From UBA4416 sp964541155 (GTDB lineage: Bacteria; Bacteroidota; Bacteroidia; B-17B0; Aurantibacillaceae), in contig CAZIPC010000003.1 in the NCBI GenBank assembly GCA_964541155.1, positions 1 through 64,000 on the forward strand: a DNA stretch of 64,000 bases. Reading direction: 5' to 3'. The notes beneath the pieces were generated by a model. The model had not been told where the DNA came from. It made no database searches and saw only the letters and a program-made list of their open reading frames with translations. The first letter of the stretch is position 1, and every line of letters begins with the position of its first letter. Shown piece after piece: positions 53,261 through 62,633 of this stretch. Made by a program: the position numbers and the translations under genes.

Positions 53261-53452
53261 ATGACACAAGCATTAATCTTAGGTTTTTTAGGTGGACTAG
53301 GAGCTCCAGAAATTATCATCATTTTAGTAATCGTTTTATTAATGTTCGGAGGAAAAAAAATCCCTGAGTTAATGAAAGGTTTAGGAAAAGGAATGAAAGA
53401 ATTTAAAGACGCTTCAAAAGGCGAAAGTTCTTCAGAATCTGAAAACAAATAA
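53261..53452 (+). CDS. tatA: Twin-arginine translocase subunit TatA/E
   Basis: A 63-residue TatA: one N-terminal membrane helix (about 14-30, APEIIIILVIVLLMFGGKKIPEL) with the conserved FGGKKIPEL hinge, an amphipathic helix (MKGLGKGMKEFKDA), and a polar Ser/Glu tail. It forms the pore of the Tat pathway for folded proteins. It has a full promoter upstream and a terminator downstream, so it is a single-gene unit. tatC is not in the window. Confidence 0.95.
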   Translation: MTQALILGFLGGLGAPEIIIILVIVLLMFGGKKIPELMKGLGKGMKEFKDASKGESSSESENK

Positions 53453-53472
53453 TTTTATTTAATTGATTATAT

Positions 53473-53502
53473 AAGCGTCATTCTTACGATTGGCGCTTTT
53501 AT
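53473..53502 (+). terminator. Terminator after tatA
   Basis: AAGCGTCA (53473-53480) pairs with TGGCGCTT (53491-53498) with one G-T wobble and a 10-nt loop, followed by a T-rich tract. Confidence 0.7.
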
Positions 53503-53519
53503 TATTTAATATATAAGCC

Positions 53520-54932
53520 GTGTATACATTTACAACAATTAAAAATCTACAAACTGATTTAGTATCTAAAAAAACATCTTGCATTCAGCTAGTAGAAGAT
53601 TCTATTAAATTAATAGAAAGTAAAAAACATTTAAATATTTTTTTAGAGGTATTTGCTTCGTCGGCTTTAGTCCAGGCTAAGTTAGTAGATGAGAAAATTG
53701 CAAATAAAACAGCTGGTAAACTAGCTGGTGTTATTATTGGATTAAAAGATAATATCTGCTATAAAGGTCATAGGGTTTCTTGTTCTTCTAAGATTTTAGA
53801 AGGGTTTGAATCTTTATATTCATCTACAGTAGTTGAGCGTTTACTTGCTGAAGATGCCATTATTATAGGTCGTTTAAATTGTGATGAATTTGCTATGGGA
53901 AGTAGTAATGAAAATTCTGCTTTTGGAAAAGTATTAAACCCATTAAATGAAAAAACAGTGCCCGGTGGTTCTTCTGGAGGTTCGGCAGCAGCAGTAGCTG
54001 CTAATTTATGCCATGCTACTTTCGGTTCAGATACAGGCGGGTCTATTCGACAACCAGCTTCTTTTACAGGAACAGTAGGCTTAAAACCTACATATGGAAG
54101 AGTATCGCGTTGGGGATTAATAGCGTACGCTTCATCTTTTGATCAAATAGGCCCTATTACTAAAACTGTAGAAGACGCGGCTTTATTACTTGAAATTGTT
54201 TCAGGAAAAGATGATTTTGACACCACAGCATCTCAAAAACCTGTACAAAAATATACAGATAGCTTAACAGAAAACAAAAAGTATAAAATTGCTTATTTAA
54301 AAGAATGTGTAGAGTCTAACGGTTTGGATATTGAGGTTAAAAAACAAACTTTGGATACATTACAAAAACTAAAAGATGCAGGTCATGAAATTACTGCTGT
54401 TGATTTTCCGTATTTAGATTTTTTAGTTCCTATATATTATGTTTTAACAACAGCAGAAGCATCCTCTAACTTAGCTCGTTTTGATGGAGTTCATTTTGGT
54501 TACAGAAGCTCTAATGCTACTGATTTAGAAAGTACGTATAAAAAATCTCGTAGCGAAGGATTTGGTAAAGAAGTAAAACGTCGAATTATGTTAGGAACAT
54601 TTGTTTTAAGTGCAGGATATTATGATGCTTATTATGGTAAAGCCCAAAAAGTAAGAAATAAAGTGCGGTTAAAAACAAGAGAAATTTTAAAACATCACGA
54701 TTTTATTATAACACCATCAACGCCAGGTACAGCCTTTGAATTTGGTAAAAACAGTAATGATCCAATTAAAATGTACTTAGAAGATATATTTACTGTTCAA
54801 GCAAACATTGTTGGTTGTCCTGCTATTTCAGTTCCTAATGGCATACATAGTAATGGGTTGCCTATTGGATTACAAATAATGGGTCGTGATTTTGAAGAAG
54901 ACAATTTATTAAATTTAGCTAATCAAATTTAA
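53520..54932 (+). CDS. gatA: Glutamyl/aspartyl-tRNA amidotransferase subunit A (GatA)
   Basis: The glutaminase-like subunit that converts misacylated Glu-tRNA(Gln) or Asp-tRNA(Asn). 470 residues. The Ser-cis-Ser-Lys triad is visible: Lys in GLKDNICYKG, both Ser in PGGSSGGSAAAVAA and GSDTGGSIRQPAS. It starts with GTG at 53520 (MYTFTTIKNLQ); no in-frame ATG gives the conserved N-terminal helix. gatB and gatC are not adjacent. No clear promoter found. Confidence 0.96.
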   Translation: MYTFTTIKNLQTDLVSKKTSCIQLVEDSIKLIESKKHLNIFLEVFASSALVQAKLVDEKIANKTAGKLAGVIIGLKDNICYKGHRVSCSSKILEGFESLYSSTVVERLLAEDAIIIGRLNCDEFAMGSSNENSAFGKVLNPLNEKTVPGGSSGGSAAAVAANLCHATFGSDTGGSIRQPASFTGTVGLKPTYGRVSRWGLIAYASSFDQIGPITKTVEDAALLLEIVSGKDDFDTTASQKPVQKYTDSLTENKKYKIAYLKECVESNGLDIEVKKQTLDTLQKLKDAGHEITAVDFPYLDFLVPIYYVLTTAEASSNLARFDGVHFGYRSSNATDLESTYKKSRSEGFGKEVKRRIMLGTFVLSAGYYDAYYGKAQKVRNKVRLKTREILKHHDFIITPSTPGTAFEFGKNSNDPIKMYLEDIFTVQANIVGCPAISVPNGIHSNGLPIGLQIMGRDFEEDNLLNLANQI

Positions 54933-54992
54933 AGTATAATTCATTTTGCAAACTAGCCTAATATTGGCGCATTTTGCATTAAATATAATAAT

Positions 54993-56090
54993 ATGCCAAT
55001 CACAGTAGACAGCGTTTTAGACGCTTTAAAATACGTAGACGACCCTGATCTTAAAAAAGATTTAGTGACTTTAGGAATGGTGAAAGATGTTGTTGTAGAT
55101 GGAAAGAATGTTTCGTTTACAGTTGTACTAACAACTCCTGCTTGTCCTATGAAAGATATGATACATAACGCGTGCGTTAATGCTATTAAACATTTTGTAG
55201 ATAAAGATGCTGTTGTAAATGTGACTATGACAGCTAATGTTACATCAACAAGAGATAAAGATTTGGGTACTCTTTCTAACATTAAAAATATTATTGTAGT
55301 TGCTTCTGGTAAAGGAGGAGTTGGTAAGTCAACAGTGTCGGCTAATTTAGCGGTTGCTTTAGCAAAGCAAGGAGCAAAGGTGGGCTTAGTAGATGCGGAT
55401 ATTTATGGACCATCTCAAACAATTATGTTTGACGTGCAAAATGATATGCCTGGAAAATCAGAGTATGAAGGCAAACCCAAAATGAAACCAGTAGAAAGTT
55501 ATGGAGTAAAATTAAACTCTGTTGGTTTTTTAGCTGGTCCTGATCAGGTAATTGCTTTACGAGGTCCAATGGCATCTAAGGCATTAACGCAATTATTTAC
55601 AGACACTAATTGGGGAGAGTTAGATTATTTAGTAGTGGATTTACCTCCTGGAACTGGAGATATTCAAATTACATTATGTAGCACTATTCCTATTACGGGA
55701 GCTGTTATTGTTAGTACACCTCAACAAGTAGCATTAGCAGATGCTCGTAAAGGAATTGCTTTGTTTAAATTACCAGCGTTAAATGTCCCGGTTTTAGGAA
55801 TCGTTGAAAATATGGCTTATTTCACGCCTGAAGAATTACCAGATAATAAATATTATATTTTTGGCAGAGATGGAGCTAAAAATTTAGCAGCCGAATTAGA
55901 TTTACCATTATTAGGTCAAATTCCATTAGTGCAAAGTATCAGAGAAGCAGGTGATGTTGGACGCCCTGCAATTTTACAAGAAACAACGCCTCAAGCATTA
56001 GCTTTCAGAGAAATGGCGCAAAATATTGCTCAACAAGTTGCTATTTTAAATGCAAATAAAGTAAAAGAAAAAGTAGAAACAAATAACTGA
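54993..56090 (+). CDS. apbC: Mrp/ApbC (NBP35-family) Fe-S carrier ATPase
   Basis: A 365-residue protein with an N-terminal DUF59/MIP18 domain (about 1-95; DPDLKKDLVTLGMVKDV, TTPACPMKD) and a P-loop NTPase with the deviant Walker A GKGGVGKSTVSANLA. It carries Fe-S clusters to apoproteins. DUF59 also appears alone in the window as sufT. The CxxC usual near the C-terminus of NBP35-type proteins is not visible, as in many bacterial Mrp variants. Confidence 0.93.
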   Translation: MPITVDSVLDALKYVDDPDLKKDLVTLGMVKDVVVDGKNVSFTVVLTTPACPMKDMIHNACVNAIKHFVDKDAVVNVTMTANVTSTRDKDLGTLSNIKNIIVVASGKGGVGKSTVSANLAVALAKQGAKVGLVDADIYGPSQTIMFDVQNDMPGKSEYEGKPKMKPVESYGVKLNSVGFLAGPDQVIALRGPMASKALTQLFTDTNWGELDYLVVDLPPGTGDIQITLCSTIPITGAVIVSTPQQVALADARKGIALFKLPALNVPVLGIVENMAYFTPEELPDNKYYIFGRDGAKNLAAELDLPLLGQIPLVQSIREAGDVGRPAILQETTPQALAFREMAQNIAQQVAILNANKVKEKVETNN

Positions 56091-56200
56091 TATTTATAAG
56101 ATGATTGATAAATCGTATTTTTATGATTAGAGTTATTATTGGAAAATGATTACGAGTTAGTTATAATTTGAGATGAGTAACTTTATTTAAATAATTAGTT

Positions 56201-57475
56201 ATGCAGGTATTTAAGTTTGGTGGCGCATCTGTTAAAGATGCAGATGGTGTAAAAAACGTGGTAGAGGTTTTAAAACAATTTCCTAATCAAAAAATTAGTA
56301 TTGTTGTTTCTGCAATGGGTAAAACTACTAATGCCCTAGAGCACTTAGCCAAAGCGTATTTTTATAAAACCGAAAATGCAGAAATGCTTTTAGAAGGAAT
56401 TAAAGATCATCATATAACTATTTGTAAACAATTATTTTTAAATCCAAGCCATTTTATATATACGGAACTAGAAAATACTTTTGTTGAGTTATATTGGATT
56501 ATAGAAGATGAACCTACTCGGGGATTTGATTTTGAATATGATCAAATTGTGAGCATTGGAGAAATTATTTCCACTAAAATTATATCAGCGTATTTAACGG
56601 AAGTTGGAATAAAAAATAAATGGGTAGATATTAGAGGGTTAATTCAAACTGATAATGCTTATCGAGAAGGTAAAGTGGATTTTGAATTAACTGAAAAATT
56701 AATTCAATCAGAGTTAAATCCTATCTTTAATACCTATGATATTATTATTACACAAGGATTTATAGGAGGTACTTCCGAAAATTATACAACTACTCTCGGT
56801 AGAGAAGGTTCAGATTATACAGCATCCATACTAGCATTTTGTTTAAATGCTAGTAGTGTAACAATATGGAAAGATGTGCCAGGCGTATTAAACGCCGATC
56901 CTAAGTGGTTTAAAAATACTCAAAAAATAAATGAGTTGTCGTATCATGATGCTATCGAGTTAACATATTATGGAGCCTCAGTTATTCATCCCAAAACAAT
57001 TAAACCCTTACAAAATAAACAAATACCATTACATGTAAAATCTTTTTTAAATCCTAAAGAAGATGGAACGGTTATTAAAGATGCAGAAAAACGATTAAAT
57101 ATTCCATCATATATTTTTAAAACAGATCAAGTGTTACTTTCTATTCAGCCAAAAGATTTTTCGTTTATTGCTGAAGATAATTTAAGTGATATATTTGAAG
57201 TGTTTGCTAAGTACAGTATAAAAATTAATTTAATGCAATTATCCGCTATTAGCTTTTCTGTGTGTTGCGATAATCACGAAACAAAAATTACAGATTTAAT
57301 TAAAGAATTACAAAAGCAGTTTAAAGTATTGTATAATTTTGATTTAGAATTAATGACTATAAGATATTATACACAAGAAATAATAGATACATTAACTGCA
57401 AATAAATTAATTTTGCTTGAACAGCGCAGTAGATTTACTGTTCAAATGGTTATGAAAAACGAGACTTTAGAGTAA
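56201..57475 (+). CDS. lysC: Aspartate kinase
   Basis: First step of the aspartate-family pathway (Lys, Thr, Met and DAP). 424 residues: MQVFKFGGASVKDADGVKN at the N-terminal kinase site, GFIGGTSENYTTTLGREGSDYTASILA, VTIWKDVPGVLNADPK, and an ACT-like regulatory region after about 300. It is monofunctional, with no fused homoserine dehydrogenase. DAP made from this route would feed the MurE step encoded in this window. The 110-bp upstream gap shows only a weak box (TAACTTTA). Confidence 0.93.
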   Translation: MQVFKFGGASVKDADGVKNVVEVLKQFPNQKISIVVSAMGKTTNALEHLAKAYFYKTENAEMLLEGIKDHHITICKQLFLNPSHFIYTELENTFVELYWIIEDEPTRGFDFEYDQIVSIGEIISTKIISAYLTEVGIKNKWVDIRGLIQTDNAYREGKVDFELTEKLIQSELNPIFNTYDIIITQGFIGGTSENYTTTLGREGSDYTASILAFCLNASSVTIWKDVPGVLNADPKWFKNTQKINELSYHDAIELTYYGASVIHPKTIKPLQNKQIPLHVKSFLNPKEDGTVIKDAEKRLNIPSYIFKTDQVLLSIQPKDFSFIAEDNLSDIFEVFAKYSIKINLMQLSAISFSVCCDNHETKITDLIKELQKQFKVLYNFDLELMTIRYYTQEIIDTLTANKLILLEQRSRFTVQMVMKNETLE

Positions 57476-57498
57476 TCATTTTTTTAATTAAATATCCT

Positions 57499-58545
57499 AT
57501 GGCTCAAAAAACAAAAGATATTGGCGTACCTCCAGGAACTTTGTTTTATACTGGAGATCAGCGAACAGATAGAATTAAAATTACCTTAATTGAGTATAAT
57601 GATTCTGAATTTTTTGAAGCAGAATATTATGATTTATCAGAGTGTTTATCACATGTTAAACCTAATATGATAAAATGGATAAATGTTGAAGGACTTCATA
57701 AAATTGAATTAATTGAGGCAATTGGTAAATTTTATAATATACATCCATTAACAATGGAAGATATTGTTCATGTAGATCAACGTCCTAAGTTTGAAGATTA
57801 TGATCATTATGTTGTAGCTATTATGAAAATGATTAGCTATACAACGGAAATAAAATCAGAACAATTAGCTATTCTGCTTTGTGAAAATACAGTCTTATCA
57901 TTTCAAGAACCACATAGTGGAGATGCCTTTGATATTATTAGAACACGACTACGACAAAGTAAAGGAAGAATAAGAAAATTAAACGCCGATTATTTAGCAT
58001 ATGCTTTAATGGATGCAGTGGTAGATTGTTATTTTTCTGTTATTGAAAAAATAGGAGATATTATTGAAGAAATTGAGGAGGATATTATAAGTAATACAGA
58101 TAAAAAATCATTATTACAATTATATCATTTAAAACGAGAAATGATTTATTTACGCAAACAAGTATGGCCAATGCGAGATATGATTAATAATATGATTCGG
58201 TCTGAAACAAAATTAATTAATGATTCAAGTGATATTTATTTAAGAGATTTAAGTGATCATGTTACACGGATTATAGATACAGTTGAAACATACAGGGATT
58301 TATTATCAGGGATAATGGATATTTATTTAAGCACTAATGCTAATAAAATGAACGAAGTAATGAAAGTGCTAACAATTATGTCTTCCATATTTATTCCTGT
58401 TACTTTTATTGCTGGTGTTTATGGAATGAATTTTGAAAATATGCCTGAGCTGAAATCTCAAAATGGATATTTTATAACATGGGGAGTTATGCTACTAGTT
58501 ATTGTTGGATTACTTATTTATTTTAAACGAAAAAAATGGATGTAA
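57499..58545 (+). CDS. corA: CorA magnesium/cobalt transporter
   Basis: A 348-residue CorA: large N-terminal cytoplasmic domain, a long stalk helix (KKSLLQLYHLKREMIYLRKQVWPMRDM), two C-terminal membrane helices (about 285-310 and 325-343), and the signature GMN motif (GVYGMNFENMPEL). The C-terminus is basic (KRKKWM). It follows lysC by 23 nt and ends 1 nt from the convergent outer-membrane protein gene. Confidence 0.96.
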   Translation: MAQKTKDIGVPPGTLFYTGDQRTDRIKITLIEYNDSEFFEAEYYDLSECLSHVKPNMIKWINVEGLHKIELIEAIGKFYNIHPLTMEDIVHVDQRPKFEDYDHYVVAIMKMISYTTEIKSEQLAILLCENTVLSFQEPHSGDAFDIIRTRLRQSKGRIRKLNADYLAYALMDAVVDCYFSVIEKIGDIIEEIEEDIISNTDKKSLLQLYHLKREMIYLRKQVWPMRDMINNMIRSETKLINDSSDIYLRDLSDHVTRIIDTVETYRDLLSGIMDIYLSTNANKMNEVMKVLTIMSSIFIPVTFIAGVYGMNFENMPELKSQNGYFITWGVMLLVIVGLLIYFKRKKWM

Positions 58546-58546
58546 A

Positions 58547-59515
58547 TTAACTCATGTTATAATAAATTCTTAATCCTATCCCATTTTGCAGCTTAAACTG
58601 AGGGCTGTAGCCCATATTAACTCTGTCAAATGATGGAGAGTATAATAATTGAATGGTATATTTTGGATTCATAGTTAAGTGAAGACCTATACCCCCATAA
58701 AATCCAATTCCACCACCAATTAAATATTTTGCACTATAGTAATTATATGGAGATTGATTGTAAATAGACATTAAATCAATTGTAATATTATTTTGCCCAC
58801 TATTAGGATTGGCATTTAAAATGGCTTGATTTTTTTGAGCTTTAGAAAGTATAACATTTAATCCGCCTTCCATCATTAAATTTAGTTTTTCATCATTACC
58901 AATAATACGTTGATATCCAAACTGAAACATAATTCGTTGTTCAATACCAACAATTGTAAATTGATTTAATGTAACTTGATTTGTAACAGCTGTAGGAGTT
59001 CCTACACTAGATGGATTTGAATGAATTGTAAATTTTCCGTTTACGGTTAATTTAGTGGCATTAATATTTAATGTAATATTAGATTTTTTGTTGACTTTGT
59101 ATCTAGTATTTAAACCAACTAAGTAAGTAGTGGTATATTTTAAATTAAAAGGCATGTCCTGTTCATTAAAATACCAGTCGCCATGATTAATATTTAATAA
59201 TTGTGCAATATAATCCACGCCTCCATTTCCACCACCATAAATATTTACAATTTGATTATATAAAATACTATTTCCAAATGTGTTTCTTTGTCCATTAATA
59301 TCAAACCCATATCCATCATATACGTATGCGGTGTTTTTATTAGCCCAAAAGGCACCCACATATAAACCTGCGTGAAATCCTTTGTTTTTAGATGGTGTAT
59401 AAGAGCTTGTGTCATTATTATAGAGCTCAGCATCTATTTCTTGAGCAAATGTACTTACGTAAAAAAAACATAAGCTAATAAAAACAATTTTAGAAATGGG
59501 TTTAATTATAATCAT
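58547..59515 (-). CDS. Outer-membrane beta-barrel protein, unknown
   Basis: A 322-residue protein with a Sec signal peptide (about 1-24, ending STFAQ). Strand-like alternation runs through the rest (GFHAGLYVGAFWANKNTAYVYDG, KSNITLNINATKLTVNGKF, GIEQRIMFQFGYQRIIG) and the C-terminus is QNGIGLRIYYNMS. The family is unknown. Its -7 box ends only 4 nt from the ATG, and no later Met precedes the hydrophobic core, so its mRNA is probably leaderless. Downstream of the ECF sigma gene on the same strand, but a terminator separates them. Confidence 0.75.
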   Translation of the reverse strand: MIIIKPISKIVFISLCFFYVSTFAQEIDAELYNNDTSSYTPSKNKGFHAGLYVGAFWANKNTAYVYDGYGFDINGQRNTFGNSILYNQIVNIYGGGNGGVDYIAQLLNINHGDWYFNEQDMPFNLKYTTTYLVGLNTRYKVNKKSNITLNINATKLTVNGKFTIHSNPSSVGTPTAVTNQVTLNQFTIVGIEQRIMFQFGYQRIIGNDEKLNLMMEGGLNVILSKAQKNQAILNANPNSGQNNITIDLMSIYNQSPYNYYSAKYLIGGGIGFYGGIGLHLTMNPKYTIQLLYSPSFDRVNMGYSPQFKLQNGIGLRIYYNMS

Positions 59516-59519
59516 AACT

Positions 59520-59527
59520 CAAAAGTA
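59520..59527 (-). promoter_or_regulatory. -7 promoter box 4 nt upstream of an ATG
   Basis: The minus strand reads TACTTTTG (TAnnTTTG). The ATG at 59513-59515 follows after 4 nt, the shortest such spacing with an ATG in the window. Confidence 0.6.
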
Positions 59528-59546
59528 AACTTAATTTATAATTATA

Positions 59547-59579
59547 AAAAAAGGATTCTAATATTTAGAATCCTTTTTG
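59547..59579 (-). terminator. Terminator after the ECF sigma gene
   Basis: GGATTCTAA (59553-59561) and TTAGAATCC (59565-59573) form a 9-bp stem with loop TAT, extended by A/T runs on both sides. It ends 7 nt past the sigma gene stop. Confidence 0.85.
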
Positions 59580-59586
59580 TTGTGTT

Positions 59587-60093
59587 TTAATTCATGGAAT
59601 TTTCAATGGCAACCATTAGCTGTTTTCGGGCTAAAAAAATTCTACTTTTTATAGTTCCTAAAGGTAATTGCATTTCTTGAGCAATCTCTTCATACTTAAA
59701 TCCGGTGTAGTATTTGGTAAAAGGTATTTTATATTGATCTTCAAGATTTTCAATTTTATTTAAAATATCTTTAGCTGCTAATCTTGATTCAGTAATATCT
59801 TGATGGTTATTTTTAAATGCTTTTGCCATTGCTAAATCTGCATTGGTTTGTATAATTTGTTTTGTTTTTACAGCACGACGGTAAGAATTAATAAATGTAT
59901 TTTTCATGATAGTAAATAACCATGCTTTTAAGTTGGTACTATCTTCAAACTTTTCTCTATAAGTTATTGCTTTTACATATGTATCTTGAAGCAAATCTAA
60001 GGCATCATCGGCATTATGTGTTAAGCTAAGAGCAAAGTTTTTTAAAGATTGTTTTTCATTTAATATTCTGGTGTTAAACTCTACTGCTGTCAT
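59587..60093 (-). CDS. ECF-type RNA polymerase sigma factor
   Basis: A 168-residue sigma-70 factor with region 2 (FALSLTHNADDALDLLQDTYVKAI, AWLFTIMKNTFINSYRR) and region 4 (FTKYYTGFKYEEIAQEMQLPLGTIKSRIFLARKQLM). No region 3 is present, so it is ECF-type. No anti-sigma gene is adjacent. It has its own -7 box and terminator. The promoter lies between two inverted-repeat units (60107-60179). Confidence 0.92.
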   Translation of the reverse strand: MTAVEFNTRILNEKQSLKNFALSLTHNADDALDLLQDTYVKAITYREKFEDSTNLKAWLFTIMKNTFINSYRRAVKTKQIIQTNADLAMAKAFKNNHQDITESRLAAKDILNKIENLEDQYKIPFTKYYTGFKYEEIAQEMQLPLGTIKSRIFLARKQLMVAIENSMN

Positions 60094-60106
60094 GATATTA
60101 TGTGTT

Positions 60107-60179
60107 TTGTTTAATTAAAAATTATAATTGTTAAACAAATATACATATTGTTTAATTAAAATTAAATATTATTAAACAA
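60107..60179. promoter_or_regulatory. Tandem dyads upstream of the ECF sigma gene
   Basis: TTGTTTAAT (60107-60115, 60148-60156) is followed by its partial complement (GTTAAACAA at 60130-60138; ATTAAACAA at 60171-60179). The two units are exactly 41 bp apart. The 312-bp gap 60094-60405 between the sigma gene and lysS holds these dyads, the sigma promoter and, near lysS, a weak box; nothing else was seen. Confidence 0.5.
60136..60143 (-). promoter_or_regulatory. -7 promoter box for the ECF sigma gene
   Basis: The minus strand reads TATATTTG (TAnnTTTG), 42 nt before the ATG at 60093 and between the two dyads. No -33 TTG at the usual spacing was seen, so activation or regulation is possible. Confidence 0.5.
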
Positions 60180-60405
60180 AATTATGTATTTTACTGATAA
60201 TCAATAGTTTGAATTTTCATATTTTCATTAAATAAGGGTTAAGCGCTTGCTTTAATGTGAAATAGTTGAAATGTGTTATATACTATAATATTAATAGTGC
60301 AACTATCATAAACCTCTAACATATTAATAAATTGTGAATAGATAGATGTTTTGAATAGATTATAAACATTACGAATTATGTAACTTCGGGCAAAAATTAC
60401 AAAAC

Positions 60406-61950
60406 ATGTTTCAAGAGCTAAGCGAACAAGAAGAGTTAAGAAGAGGAAAACTAGAAGAATTAAAAAAACTAGGTATTAATCCATATCCTGCTGAGGAATT
60501 TAAAATAAATGTAACGGCACAAGATATTAAACAAAATTATGAGCACGATAAATTAAATTATAAAGACATAAAATTTGCAGGACGTATCATGAGTGTTCGT
60601 GATATGGGCAAAGCAGCATTTGCAGTTTTACAAGATAGTACTGATAGAATGCAAATTTATGTTCGTAGGGATGATATTTGTCCTAATGAAGAAGATAAAG
60701 TATTATATGATATAGTTTGGAAAAAATTAATTGATTTAGGCGATATAATTGGAGTAGAAGGATATGTTTTTACTACAAAAACAGGAGAGATATCGATTCA
60801 TGTAACATCGTTTAAATTATTAAGTAAATCTTTAAAACCTTTACCAGTAGTAAAAACAGATGCGGATGGAAACGCATTTGATGAAGTAACTGATCCTGAA
60901 TTTCGTTATCGCCAACGTTATGTGGATTTAATTATTAATCCAAACGTTAAAAAAACATTTGAGCAACGTACAAAGATAATGAATACGATTCGTCAGTTTT
61001 TAAATGATGGCGGAGCATTAGAGGTTGATACTCCTGTATTACAATCTATTCCTGGCGGAGCAACAGCGCGCCCATTTTTAACTCACCATAATGCGTTAGA
61101 TATACCTCTTTATTTGCGTATTGCAAACGAATTATATTTAAAACGTTTAATTGTTGGAGGATTTGATTGGGTGTATGAATTTAGTCGTAATTTCCGAAAT
61201 GAAGGAATGGATAGAACACATAATCCTGAATTTACCATTTTAGAATTTTATGTTGCATATCGCGATTATTATTGGATGATGAATACCACAGAAACCTTAT
61301 TAGAAAAAATTGCGACTGATTTACATGGCACAACCGAATTAACAGTAGGTGACAAAGTGATAAATTTTGCAGCGCCATTTAAACGAGTATCCATATTTGA
61401 CGCAATAAAAGAACATACAGGAATTGATGTTAGTAAGATGGATGAAGCTAGTTTAAGAACTGTTTGTAAAGAGTTGCATCTTGAAATTGATGAAACAATG
61501 GGTAAAGCAAAATTAATTGATACTATCTTTGGAGAAAAATGTGAAGGCAATTATATTCAGCCAACATTTATTACAGATTATCCTGTTGAAATGAGTCCTT
61601 TAACAAAAAAACATAGAACTGAAGCTGGACTAGTAGAACGTTTTGAATTAATGATCAACGGTAAAGAAATAGCGAATGCTTATTCAGAATTAAATGATCC
61701 AATTGATCAACGAGAAAGATTTGAAGAGCAAGTAAAATTAATGGAGAGAGGAGATGATGAGGCTATGTTTATTGATTATGATTTTTTACGTGCACTAGAA
61801 TACGGAATGCCTCCAACAGCAGGAATAGGAATTGGTATAGATAGATTATGTATGTTAATGACTAATCAGCCATCAATACAGGATGTGTTATTGTTTCCAA
61901 CGATGCGCCCTGAAGTTCAAAATACAACTACTGAAGAAACAGAAAAATAA
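60406..61950 (+). CDS. lysS: Lysyl-tRNA synthetase (class II)
   Basis: A 514-residue class II aminoacyl-tRNA synthetase. The N-terminal OB-fold domain is about 50-160 (IKFAGRIMSVRDMGKAAFAVLQD). Motif 1 is near VDTPVLQSIPGGATARPF, motif 2 is FRNEGMDRTHNPEFTILEFY, and motif 3 is GIGIGIDRLCMLMTNQPSIQDVLLFP. A weak -7-like box (TAACTTCG, 60381-60388) lies 17 nt before the ATG. A lipoprotein gene follows after 6 nt. Confidence 0.97.
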   Translation: MFQELSEQEELRRGKLEELKKLGINPYPAEEFKINVTAQDIKQNYEHDKLNYKDIKFAGRIMSVRDMGKAAFAVLQDSTDRMQIYVRRDDICPNEEDKVLYDIVWKKLIDLGDIIGVEGYVFTTKTGEISIHVTSFKLLSKSLKPLPVVKTDADGNAFDEVTDPEFRYRQRYVDLIINPNVKKTFEQRTKIMNTIRQFLNDGGALEVDTPVLQSIPGGATARPFLTHHNALDIPLYLRIANELYLKRLIVGGFDWVYEFSRNFRNEGMDRTHNPEFTILEFYVAYRDYYWMMNTTETLLEKIATDLHGTTELTVGDKVINFAAPFKRVSIFDAIKEHTGIDVSKMDEASLRTVCKELHLEIDETMGKAKLIDTIFGEKCEGNYIQPTFITDYPVEMSPLTKKHRTEAGLVERFELMINGKEIANAYSELNDPIDQRERFEEQVKLMERGDDEAMFIDYDFLRALEYGMPPTAGIGIGIDRLCMLMTNQPSIQDVLLFPTMRPEVQNTTTEETEK

Positions 61951-61956
61951 CAGAAG

Positions 61957-62496
61957 ATGAAAAAAATATTTATTTATACGTGTTTACTATTTATAGTTTT
62001 TGGATTTTTTTCTTGCAAAGAAAATGTTGATGTTAATAATGAAAAAAAAGCGCGAATATTCCCTGAGTATAACGAAGCCTTAGATGAAATTATTAGAAGT
62101 AAAGATGGCGTAATTAGAGGTGTTGACTTGAACAGTAAAGCTATATTAATTACAAAAACTGAAACAAAAGCGCCATCTGAAGTAGCTCATGATTATTTAT
62201 ATTTTGAATATACAATTGATAGTGTAACTAATTATTCTGTAGCCTATAATTTGCAAAAGGATAGTTTAGATGAAGTAGAGGTTCAAATTAATTGCAAAGA
62301 TTTAGATTTAAGTGCACGCTTATTTACAGATTTAAAAACGTATTATGAAAAAAAATTACCTAATCCTACAGAAGATAAAGGATTTGTAGTTTATAATTGT
62401 TTTGAAGGTCAACGTAAACCATTTGTGGTGTCGTTAACCGATAATAGTACTCCAACACAAGGCATTATAAATTTGTTGATTTATAGAGACAAATAA
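61957..62496 (+). CDS. Lipoprotein of unknown function, lysS-linked
   Basis: A 179-residue lipoprotein with lipobox GFFSC (Cys20) after a hydrophobic signal. The mature part is acidic/polar with strand patterns (AHDYLYFEYTIDSVTNYSVAYNLQ) and Cys residues near QINCKDL and VYNCFEGQ. I do not recognise the family. It starts 6 nt after the lysS stop and is likely co-transcribed. Confidence 0.75.
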   Translation: MKKIFIYTCLLFIVFGFFSCKENVDVNNEKKARIFPEYNEALDEIIRSKDGVIRGVDLNSKAILITKTETKAPSEVAHDYLYFEYTIDSVTNYSVAYNLQKDSLDEVEVQINCKDLDLSARLFTDLKTYYEKKLPNPTEDKGFVVYNCFEGQRKPFVVSLTDNSTPTQGIINLLIYRDK

Positions 62497-62633
62497 TTTT
62501 TTTGTTAATTATAATATTCAGTTTTATAATTACTAAATTAATGTTGTAATTATTAAGTTATTTCTTTGAATACTTTAAATTGATTTAGCAATATTTTTTT
62601 AATTTTTTCAATTGATTATTTTAAAAAATAATT

